Below, one piece after another: positions 1 to 7,413 of a DNA stretch of 64,000 nucleotides. Below the pieces are notes generated by a model. That model worked only from the letters and a program-made list of their open reading frames with translations. It was not told the origin of the DNA and did no database searches. Position numbers and translations under genes: made by a program. The DNA is from Promethearchaeota archaeon (GTDB lineage: Archaea > Asgardarchaeota > Lokiarchaeia > Sigyniarchaeales > SOKP01): the NCBI GenBank assembly GCA_016840085.1, contig JAEOTA010000017.1, forward strand, positions 1-64,000, read 5' to 3'. The first letter of the stretch is position 1; the number at the start of each line of letters is the position of its first letter.

Positions 1-1
1 A

Positions 2-64
2 AGTGATTTAACTCCAGATGTTTTAAACGAATATGGAGATATATTATTTACATGCATGTATTAA
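2..64 (+). CDS. 3' end of an unidentified gene (partial)
   Basis: An open frame enters from the left edge and stops with TAA at 62-64. The last residues read SDLTPDVLNEYGDILFTCMY. The composition looks protein-like, but 20 residues are too few to assign a family. It could be a chance open frame. Confidence 0.3.
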   Translation, partial: SDLTPDVLNEYGDILFTCMY

Positions 65-367
65 TATAATCACTTCTTTCTAATAAATTTAACGATATAT
101 AATCTAATAATCAGAATTTATAAAAATAATACTTTAAAATATCAAATAAGATTTAAAAATGAATAGAATAATTCACAGCTCATTAGGATTCAGACTTCAA
201 AATCCTTTGATACTGTTAAAATTTTTATTTTGATAATCATACGATTTTTTCAAATATACATATTATATTTAAGTTATTGATACTTAATATTAATAGGCAA
301 AATTGATATTAAGCTTGAAATTAATGTAATTATATCGAATTCTAGATAAAAACTAATGGAGAAATTT
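65..367. other. Intergenic region upstream of the TetR gene
   Basis: About 300 bases of AT-rich DNA with no convincing open frame. The only structure I see is the inverted repeat at 283-313, listed separately. Confidence 0.5.
283..313. promoter_or_regulatory. Candidate TetR operator (12-bp inverted repeat)
   Basis: CTTAATATTAAT (283-294) and ATTGATATTAAG (302-313) are inverted copies matching at 11 of 12 positions across a 7-base spacer. The site lies just upstream of a TetR-type regulator, where such regulators commonly bind their own promoters. Seen: the repeat. Inferred: autoregulation. AT-rich DNA makes chance repeats more likely. Confidence 0.4.
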
Positions 368-1081
368 ATGAGCAAGAAATCAAGTAAAAAACAAACTCGA
401 AGTCGTTCCCCTGAAAAAAAAGCGGCTCAATTTGAACAAATCTTAGAATCAGGAAAAGCGTTATTTTTAGAAAAAGGAAGAGATGGTTTTAGTTTGCGAG
501 GGTTAGCTAAAATTCTTGGAATGAACCAAAATAATTTGTATAATTATGTTGAGAGTAAAAGAGAATTGTGGATTGCTATTCGAAATAAATTTTATAGTCA
601 ATATCGAAACGAAAATATCAAAATTATAAAAGAACATGAGGGAACTGTAAGTGATCTTTTAATGAAGATTTTTACTAATTTTTTAGAATTTGCTTATAAG
701 GATTATGGGGCTTTTAGCATGATGCACCTGACAGACCTTCCCCCTTCTGACAAGATAGGACTATTTGAAAAAGAATATAAGGAATTTAATTATTTAAGAG
801 GTACAGCAAAAGTAGTACAAGATGCAATTGAAGCAAAAGAAATTAATTATTCTAATCCAGGATTGATAACTTTCTTTATTTATAGCTTAATATTAGGTGC
901 TGCTATAGTAGAACGAAATATGAGGGTACTTGAGCAAAATCCCGATTTTGAAGGAGATTCCGCCAGTGAAATCTTATCTTTTAAAAGCGATTTCAATAGT
1001 TTAGAATTTCGTAATTTTGTTTTAGAAAAGCTAGAAATTATTTTAAAGGATTCAGGATTGAATCAGAAAAAAATAGATTAA
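368..1081 (+). CDS. TetR/AcrR family transcriptional regulator
   Basis: Predicted ligand-responsive DNA-binding repressor of about 237 residues. After a basic N-terminal tail (KKSSKKQTRSRS) comes the TetR helix-turn-helix, with ILESGKALFLEKGRDGFSLR leading into LAKILGMNQNNLYNYVESKR. The remaining ~170 residues are helical, as expected of a ligand/dimer domain, and too divergent to suggest a ligand. An ATG at 356 is possible, but GGAG at 358-361 lies six bases before the ATG at 368, so I prefer 368. The convergent mutase operon lies about 0.5 kb away, so a role in acyl-CoA control is conceivable but unproven. A candidate operator lies at 283-313. Confidence 0.85.
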   Translation: MSKKSSKKQTRSRSPEKKAAQFEQILESGKALFLEKGRDGFSLRGLAKILGMNQNNLYNYVESKRELWIAIRNKFYSQYRNENIKIIKEHEGTVSDLLMKIFTNFLEFAYKDYGAFSMMHLTDLPPSDKIGLFEKEYKEFNYLRGTAKVVQDAIEAKEINYSNPGLITFFIYSLILGAAIVERNMRVLEQNPDFEGDSASEILSFKSDFNSLEFRNFVLEKLEIILKDSGLNQKKID

Positions 1082-1438
1082 AAAATTTTTCATAGAATCT
1101 AAAACTTTTTGTAATATTTTTTTAGGAACCTTTTTCTTTTTGTACCCTCTAATTGATCTTTTAGCACTCATAAACTTATGCATAGTTTCGTACGAGATTA
1201 GTTTACTTGGATCTTGAACCTCTTTAAAAGTTAAAAATTCTCCAAGATTATCATATATGATGACATCCGACTTACACATTGCGACACAGCGCCCACATGA
1301 ATCGCAAAGATGATTAGGGTCTGTAAATAAAATTTTATTTAGTTCTTTATCCCGTCTGAAAAATTTTGAACATGCATAATAGCAAATTTGACAATTATTT
1401 CATTTTTCATAGTCTATTCCAAGTACTGGTATAAAAAT
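1052..1438 (-). pseudogene. Ferredoxin-nitroreductase remnant
   Basis: Read on the minus strand, this frame gives a dicluster ferredoxin and then the start of a nitroreductase. The first cluster region reads (TGA)NNCQICYYAC and the second CDSCGRCVAMCKS. These are followed by AKRSIRGYKKKKVPKKIL, the usual nitroreductase N-terminal FMN-binding motif. Known ferredoxin-nitroreductase fusions run about 250-280 residues; here the frame stops soon after the first nitroreductase helix and runs into the 3' end of the TetR gene. No ATG is found upstream, and an in-frame TGA at 1400-1402 sits exactly where the first cluster-binding Cys is expected. Missing start, internal stop and lost C-terminus together indicate a decayed gene. 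An open part of 75 codons (1052-1279) remains. Confidence 0.7.
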
Positions 1439-1558
1439 CAGTTTAATATGATTATCAATATTTTTTAATTTTTTAAAATAATAACGAGTATTAAATTTTA
1501 ATCAATATAGATTAGAAGTTCAGAAAGAAGGAAGGAATTGTTCTAATAGAGGACTCAA

Positions 1559-2533
1559 TTATCTTTTTTTAATTTCAAAATCCACATCTTCGAATTTATT
1601 ATGGATGGTACGATATATTCTAAATTTACCGTCATCTATAGCTTCTTTTACGATCTCATTAATTTCAGTTTCATTAATGAAATTTTCTGAAATTAATTTT
1701 TCAATTTTTGAATATATTAATTCCTTAATTTTATATGAAAATCTGTTCTTCTTTTTCTCATTAATTAATTCTGAAAGTTCAAGATGTTCTTTATGATCCC
1801 ATATATTTTGTATTAAATCATCAATTCCCTCCCCTGAAATTGCATCAGTCATAGAAACCGGGGGTCTCCATCCGCTTTGAAAAGTGGAATCATCCAACAT
1901 CAAGTCTACTTGAGCTGCGACATCCTCTCCTCCTAAATCTTTTTTGTTTATGTCGTAGATATCTCCGATTTCAATTATTCCCGCTTTTTGCATTTGAATT
2001 GCATCCCCATATCCAGGAACTAAAACAACAATTACACTATAGGCAAGGTTATAGATATCAAATTCAGCTTGACCGACCCCTACAGTTTCAATAATTATTA
2101 AATCCATGCCAAAAGCTTCATACAATAAACTTATATCAAAAACGGCTCTCGAGATTCCCCCCTTATATCCTCTTGAAGCAAGGCTACGCACGAATACGTT
2201 AGGGTGCAATGAAATATTAGTCATCCGAACTCTATCTCCTAGAAATGCCCCTCCACTAAACGGCGATGTAGGATCGACACAAATAATACCAACTGATTTT
2301 CCGTCTTCTAATATTTTCTTGCAAATCTCACCTGTTAAAGTACTCTTTCCAACACCAGGAGATCCTGTAATTCCAACAATAAATGAATCATGTTTTATAT
2401 CTTCAAAATGCTTAAATATTTCATGTGCTCTTTCTGGCTCATTTTCAATAATAGTTATCAATTTTGCTAAGGCAATCTTGTCTTTTTGTTTAAATTTATT
2501 GATCAGAGTATCAATATCATATCTAACTTTCAA
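1559..2533 (-). CDS. meaB: MeaB/ArgK-type GTPase, acyl-CoA mutase chaperone
   Basis: G3E-family P-loop GTPase of 324 residues. In known systems it loads and protects adenosylcobalamin in methylmalonyl-CoA mutase-type enzymes using GTP. Visible motifs are the Walker A GSPGVGKST at residues 57-65, VDPTSPFSGGAFLGDRVRM at about 86-104 (switch I region), ETVGVGQAE at about 149, and NKKD as the guanine-specificity motif. Length fits the family (~320). It lies 70 bases downstream of the B12-binding subunit on the same strand, the usual neighbourhood for this chaperone, and is probably co-transcribed with both mutase subunits. Confidence 0.93.
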   Translation of the reverse strand: MKVRYDIDTLINKFKQKDKIALAKLITIIENEPERAHEIFKHFEDIKHDSFIVGITGSPGVGKSTLTGEICKKILEDGKSVGIICVDPTSPFSGGAFLGDRVRMTNISLHPNVFVRSLASRGYKGGISRAVFDISLLYEAFGMDLIIIETVGVGQAEFDIYNLAYSVIVVLVPGYGDAIQMQKAGIIEIGDIYDINKKDLGGEDVAAQVDLMLDDSTFQSGWRPPVSMTDAISGEGIDDLIQNIWDHKEHLELSELINEKKKNRFSYKIKELIYSKIEKLISENFINETEINEIVKEAIDDGKFRIYRTIHNKFEDVDFEIKKR

Positions 2534-2602
2534 TGAAATACATTCTCCATTGAGAAATAGCTGTTAAATTATAATTAATGAAAAAAATATTACATGTTAT
2601 TT

Positions 2603-3001
2603 TTATTTTTTTACATTGGTTTTAATAAATTCGACAATATCCGAGGTTACTGAACCTGGACCGTAGACGTTAGCAACACCCATTTCCTTTAATTTGGTAA
2701 AATCTTTAGCGGGAATTACTCCACCAACAAGTATTATGATATTATCAAGTACCCCACGTTCTTTCAATAAATCAATTACTTGCTGTGTATATGCAATATG
2801 AGCGCCAGAATGAATACTTAATCCTATAACATCTACATCTTCTTGTATTGCAGATTCAACTATTTGTTGGACATTTTGAAATCCTCCGAAAATAAGCTCC
2901 ATCCCTGCATCCCTAATAGCTCTTGAAACTACTATTCCACCGCGCCAATGACCATCGATGCCAGGTTTACTCATAATTACTCTTATCTTTTTTTCTGACA
3001 C
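2603..3001 (-). CDS. B12-binding small subunit of an acyl-CoA mutase
   Basis: A free-standing cobalamin-binding domain of 132 residues, equal to the C-terminal domain of single-chain methylmalonyl-CoA mutases. The base-off/His-on motif DxHxxG is present as D16-G-H18-W-R-G21, followed by the expected GxSxHSG element (GLSIHSGAH) and a GGVIP loop. It should pair with the 557-residue catalytic subunit encoded 17 bases upstream; split large and small subunits are the usual archaeal arrangement. Substrate is discussed under the large subunit. Confidence 0.93.
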   Translation of the reverse strand: MSEKKIRVIMSKPGIDGHWRGGIVVSRAIRDAGMELIFGGFQNVQQIVESAIQEDVDVIGLSIHSGAHIAYTQQVIDLLKERGVLDNIIILVGGVIPAKDFTKLKEMGVANVYGPGSVTSDIVEFIKTNVKK

Positions 3002-3018
3002 ATTTTACACCTCCAAAA

Positions 3019-4692
3019 TTAAATTGCTAAAGGTGGATCCCACGTTCCCCAAATTTCCCTGTATATATCACATACTTCACCTACAGTTGCTCCTTCTTTT
3101 GTAGCTTCCATTATAATAGGCATTACATTTTCTTCTTTTTCACAGATATTTCGCATTTTATCTAAAATTCTCTCTAATTTTGCGTTATCTCTTCTTTTTT
3201 TTAATTTTTCTATCCGTCGAACTTCAATATCTATCGCTTCTTTATTTGTTCTAAATACATCAGTAACAGTATCATAAGAGACAGCATATTTATTAATACC
3301 AAGCATAATTTCATCACCACTTTCAATTCGCTTTCTCCGTTTTTGAAAAGCATCTCTCATTTCTTTATAGAGAAAACCTGAAGATAGTGCTTTGTCTATT
3401 GTTCCTACTTTTTGGATTTTATCAATATATTTCCATACTCTTTCTTCAAGTTCATCAGTTAACCATTCAATAAAATATGAACCTGCGAGAGGATCTATTG
3501 TATTATGGATTCTTGTCTCATCAGCTATCAATTGTTGAGTTCTTAAAGCTAATAATGCTGCTTCTTCTGAAGGTAAACAAATCGCTTCATCGTAAGAATT
3601 AGTGTGTAATGATTGACACCCTCCTAAATTCGCTTCTAATGCTTGAATTGCGGTTCGTACTATATTATTTTTAGGAGCTTGTGCTGTTAAAGAAGATCCT
3701 GCAGTCTGTACATGAAATCGAAAACCAAGATTTCTTGGATCTTGAGCTTCATACTTATTTTTCATTAGCTTATACCAAATTCTTCTTGCTGCTCTGAATT
3801 TTGCTATTTCTTCAAAGAAATCCTTATGAGCAGCGAGATGGAAAGCAAGCCTACCAACAAAGTCATCTATTTTCCAGCCTCTTTCTAATAGATTATCAAT
3901 ATGAGAACAAGCGCTTGCGAACACAAAACCTAGTTCTTGCACCGCATCAATACCACCTTCTCTATAATTGTACCCCGTAAAGTTAATTGGGTGCCATTTA
4001 GGTACATTTTTCATAGGAACAGTCCATTCAATGAAATCACATGCTAATCTAAGTAAGTGATTAGGAGGGCAGTTCTTATATGGAATATATCCTACCGTCA
4101 TAGTTAATATATCATTTTGAGTTGTTCCCATTAATTGACTAATATCATATCCCCGCATTTTAGCCATATTAAAATACATTGAACATACAGGTGCCGTTGT
4201 GAAAGGTTCCACGACCAACGCTACACTTATTTTATCAATAGGAATATCTTCTGTAAGGGCAAATAAACTATCAATACAATATAGGGGGACACCTGAAGTT
4301 CCGACTTCTGGCGCTCCATCAGGATTAGTAGGATCAATCCCATTAAAGGTTAATGCATCAACAGCTGCACTAAATCCTGTTTCTCCATTTTCATATAGGA
4401 ATTTCCAGCGTTTATTTGTCTCTTCAGGGGTTCCATGACCCGAAAATAACCTCATTGTCCATAATCGTCCACGATACATTGTGGGATAAACACCTCTAGT
4501 ATAGGGAGGTTGCCCAGGAAAGCCTATATTTTCAAAATAATCTCCCTTTACATCCAATGGAGTATAGATTTGCTTAATAGGAATTTCAGAATCAGTTACA
4601 AATTTGACTTCTCGTTCTTTCGCATTTTTTAACTTTTCTTTCCATTTTTCTTTTTCTTGTTGAATTTTATATAGATAATTTTTTTCAAACAT
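3019..4692 (-). CDS. Acyl-CoA mutase large subunit, methylmalonyl-CoA mutase family with altered active site
   Basis: Catalytic TIM-barrel subunit of an adenosylcobalamin-dependent acyl-CoA mutase, 557 residues, the family's normal length. Family blocks are clear: YPTMYRGRLWTMR near residue 70, TQNDIL near 191, and NNIVRTAIQALEAN followed by QSLHTNSYDEA near 340-370. Compared by eye with well-studied methylmalonyl-CoA mutases, the Tyr of RQYAG is Phe here (RLFSG, F83). The Arg of the segment after NDIL is absent (TMTVGYIPYK), and the catalytic-site His of GYHxxEAG is Asn (GYNYREGG, N242). Tyr and Arg bind the methylmalonyl carboxylate, so the substrate is probably not methylmalonyl-CoA. The operon with the small subunit and meaB still supports B12 mutase chemistry. 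A branched-chain or hydroxyacyl-CoA is possible. Confidence 0.88.
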   Translation of the reverse strand: MFEKNYLYKIQQEKEKWKEKLKNAKEREVKFVTDSEIPIKQIYTPLDVKGDYFENIGFPGQPPYTRGVYPTMYRGRLWTMRLFSGHGTPEETNKRWKFLYENGETGFSAAVDALTFNGIDPTNPDGAPEVGTSGVPLYCIDSLFALTEDIPIDKISVALVVEPFTTAPVCSMYFNMAKMRGYDISQLMGTTQNDILTMTVGYIPYKNCPPNHLLRLACDFIEWTVPMKNVPKWHPINFTGYNYREGGIDAVQELGFVFASACSHIDNLLERGWKIDDFVGRLAFHLAAHKDFFEEIAKFRAARRIWYKLMKNKYEAQDPRNLGFRFHVQTAGSSLTAQAPKNNIVRTAIQALEANLGGCQSLHTNSYDEAICLPSEEAALLALRTQQLIADETRIHNTIDPLAGSYFIEWLTDELEERVWKYIDKIQKVGTIDKALSSGFLYKEMRDAFQKRRKRIESGDEIMLGINKYAVSYDTVTDVFRTNKEAIDIEVRRIEKLKKRRDNAKLERILDKMRNICEKEENVMPIIMEATKEGATVGEVCDIYREIWGTWDPPLAI

Positions 4693-4913
4693 AGTTTAAA
4701 TCTCGATTTATTTAACTATTTAAAGTTATATTTTCATTTAATTTAAAATAAATTTTTGAACCTAAAAAATTTTGATAATTAAAAGATTTAGGACTGAAAG
4801 TTAATAATTAAAATTTATTAGCTATAGAGAGTTAAGTATTGAGATTATAGAAATTTAAAATTTCTTATAGCCCCTTAGGTAAAATTTAATAAGACAGTAT
4901 TTAAAACAAGAAT

Positions 4914-5234
4914 ATGGATAATAAAGTTAATGAATATATAGAAAAACAGAAATCTCCTCAAAAAGAGATTTGTCAGAAATTAAGGGAAATTATATTAAGT
5001 ACATTCCCAGATATTACAGAGGAAATTAAATATGGAGTTCCTTATTATGGAAATAAATATTACATCGTTGCTTTAAAAACACATGTCAATCTGGGTTTCT
5101 CGATTAAAGGTTTAACAAAAGAAGAGATAGCAGTTTTTGAAGGGAGTGGCAAAACAACGAAGCATATTAAAGTCAATACTCTTGAAGAGGTAGATGAAAA
5201 AAAGATAATAAAGCTATTAAAAATGATAAAATAA
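4914..5234 (+). CDS. DUF1801 family protein
   Basis: A 106-residue soluble protein matching the DUF1801/YdhG-like fold. It has an N-terminal helix, KLREIILSTFPDITEEIKYG followed by VPYYG, a central strand pair with HVNLGF, and a closing segment on a threshold-like GSGKTTKHIKV. Family members are small one-domain proteins of unknown biochemical role. It stands alone between the mutase operon and a degenerate VapC fragment, with no evident functional partner. Confidence 0.75.
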   Translation: MDNKVNEYIEKQKSPQKEICQKLREIILSTFPDITEEIKYGVPYYGNKYYIVALKTHVNLGFSIKGLTKEEIAVFEGSGKTTKHIKVNTLEEVDEKKIIKLLKMIK

Positions 5235-5420
5235 TGAATTGGATGAATGCGTTTTATATTATTTTCTGAGATTAAAAATCCAAATATTTATATTAATGTA
5301 ATTTAATACTCCTGTAGCGAAATGAATTGCGCACAGCCTAGTGATTTATCTTACAACTGGCTACTATATTCTAGCAAAGCACAGTTAGTACTTAACTCTA
5401 ACAAAATTTAATATTTTGAG

Positions 5421-5681
5421 TTAGTATTCCCATAATTCAAGAAAATCAAATTCTGAAAATTTAACAATTCGAGGAAAATATTTTTTATCTTTTGTTATTA
5501 AAAGCACTTTATTTGCTATTGCTATAGAAGCATTGAGTAAATCAATTTGAGGTACTTGCATCCCACTTCTGTCTAATTCCGCACAAATCTCGCCATAAAT
5601 TCTACTGGAATTGGAATCTAATGTTTTTATTTCAGGAAAATTGATGATAAAATTATTTAATTTTTTTGCCTCAGTAATTTG
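5421..5681 (-). pseudogene. vapC: 5'-truncated PIN-domain (VapC-like) toxin remnant
   Basis: An 87-codon frame on the minus strand reads as the C-terminal two-thirds of a PIN-domain ribonuclease: SRIYGEICAELDRSGMQVP, then QIDLLNASIAIANKVLLITK and DKKYFPRI. The central D and the closing TKDKKYFPRI match the later acidic positions and end of VapC proteins. The N-terminal strand with the first catalytic Asp is missing, a TAA stop precedes the frame at 5682-5684, and no start codon or VapB-like antitoxin is visible. It is best read as a decayed toxin gene. The flanking stretch 5235-5420 shows nothing else. Confidence 0.55.
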
Positions 5682-5722
5682 TTAAAATTCTTTATTTTAA
5701 GAATATAGAGTTAAATATCAAA

Positions 5723-7231
5723 TTATTTATCTAGAACAAAACACTGCTTTACTAATTTACCCCTCTCGGATAAATTCATAACTACAACCTTAGGGCGACT
5801 CATAGCTTCAATAGAATATTTTATTCCTTGAGTGCCTAAACCCGAAGATTTAGTCCCTAAGAATGGAAAATGATCAGGTCCACGAGCACTTTTCCCATTA
5901 ATTTGGACGGTTCCAACCTCTAATTCTTGAGCAATATTAAATGCAAGATCTATATTATCTGTAAAAATCATACCCTGAAGACCATATTCAGATTTGTTTG
6001 AAATTTCAATAGCTTTTTCTGCACTATTTATTCGAATGAATGGAAGAACAGGTCCAAAAGGCTCTTCCCACGCGATTCTCATGTCAGTAGTAACATTATC
6101 TAAAATTGTTGGCCAGAAAATATTGCCTTCACGCTTATTTCCACATATCAACGTTGCGCCCTTTTTAAGAGCGTCATCTATTAAGCCTTGAACATATTCA
6201 CATTGTTCTGAACTAATAAGTGGTCCAATATTTTTATTTTCTGATGGATCTCCAATTGATAATTTAAGAGTTTCTTCAGTCACTTTTCTAAGTAATTTAT
6301 CGACTATACCTGGCATTGGCAATACTCTTTTAACGGCAGTGCAACGTTGACCACTATATGAGAATGCTCCCGAAACTATTGCCTTCACAGTATTATCTAA
6401 ATCTGCATCATCTAAGATAATTGCCGCATCTTTACCTCCCAGTTCTAACAATAAAGGTTTCATACCTGCAACTTTAGCAAGGTGTTTACCTATTTTTGAA
6501 GATCCTGTGAATGCAATCATATCAATCCCTGGATGATTTGTTAAATAATCCCCAATTTCAGATCCTCTTCCAGTGATGATATTAAAAACTCCAGGTGGCA
6601 CTCCTACTTTTTCTAAAATAATTCCAAAATGGAGCGCAGTTAATGGTCCTTGAGTTGGAGGTTTCATAACTACAGTATTACCTGCTAATAGTGCTGGAGC
6701 AATTTTAGAACCAGTTAAATTAAACGGATAATTAAATGGTCCTATACATAAAATTACTCCTAATGGTACTCTATACGTCATTGATACTTTTTCTTTAGAA
6801 AAACCCTCAAATGCATCTCCTAAAATTGTTTCACCCGATAACTGTAAACTGGAATCTGCTGTTGCTTTAAATATTTCTGCTGTTCTTGTAATTTCAGAAA
6901 TTGCACTATTTATTGGTTTCCCTATTTCCTTCATTAGTAAATATCCTAATGGTTTCGACCATTCAACGATTAAATCTGCTGCTTTATTTAAAACTTCAGC
7001 ACGTTCATTCAGAGGAGTTTCTCTCCAACAATCAATATTTTCACGAGCTATTTTAATTATATTATCTACTTCCTCCTTCGTGCAAGGTTGCACATTTCCA
7101 ACCAATTCATTATTATAAGGATTATGAACTGATATTAATTTTCCCGAATTTGATTCTTCCCATTTACCATTTATATAATACTTGTAATTTATACCATCTT
7201 TCATTATCGAAGATTCTGGAATATCTATCAT
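5723..7231 (-). CDS. gapN: Non-phosphorylating glyceraldehyde-3-phosphate dehydrogenase (GapN-like aldehyde dehydrogenase)
   Basis: NAD(P)-dependent aldehyde dehydrogenase of 502 residues. The catalytic thiol is in SGQRCTAVKRV (C297) and the general base in LLLELGGKD (E263). The nucleotide-binding block GNTVVMKPP and the late EEPFGPVLPF motif are intact. The GapN subfamily is suggested by ARGPDHFPFLGTKSSGLGTQ followed by GIKYSIEAMSRPKVVVMNL, typical of enzymes that oxidise glyceraldehyde-3-phosphate directly to 3-phosphoglycerate. Other aldehydes cannot be excluded. It is monocistronic, with about 180 AT-rich bases upstream. Confidence 0.85.
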   Translation of the reverse strand: MIDIPESSIMKDGINYKYYINGKWEESNSGKLISVHNPYNNELVGNVQPCTKEEVDNIIKIARENIDCWRETPLNERAEVLNKAADLIVEWSKPLGYLLMKEIGKPINSAISEITRTAEIFKATADSSLQLSGETILGDAFEGFSKEKVSMTYRVPLGVILCIGPFNYPFNLTGSKIAPALLAGNTVVMKPPTQGPLTALHFGIILEKVGVPPGVFNIITGRGSEIGDYLTNHPGIDMIAFTGSSKIGKHLAKVAGMKPLLLELGGKDAAIILDDADLDNTVKAIVSGAFSYSGQRCTAVKRVLPMPGIVDKLLRKVTEETLKLSIGDPSENKNIGPLISSEQCEYVQGLIDDALKKGATLICGNKREGNIFWPTILDNVTTDMRIAWEEPFGPVLPFIRINSAEKAIEISNKSEYGLQGMIFTDNIDLAFNIAQELEVGTVQINGKSARGPDHFPFLGTKSSGLGTQGIKYSIEAMSRPKVVVMNLSERGKLVKQCFVLDK

Positions 7232-7413
7232 AATAATTCATTTCATTACTTAATTCAATTATAAGCTATGCTTCTAAACCTATTCAATTATTTTAGCATT
7301 TGTATTATAAATTATAGAAAAAAAAGGGTGTTAATTCTAAATATTAAAAATTTTCATCGCTATGGAGTCTATCATTTTTATCTTTATAAAAAGATATAAA
7401 TTAGAAAAATAGT

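Noticed and set aside
2106..2567. 153-codon plus-strand frame opposite meaB
   Set aside because: It lies wholly opposite clear MeaB motifs and has no recognisable domain, so it is a shadow of the real gene.
4914..5234. DUF1801 gene as an antitoxin partner of the VapC fragment
   Set aside because: DUF1801 proteins are not VapB-like, the genes are on opposite strands and about 190 bases apart.
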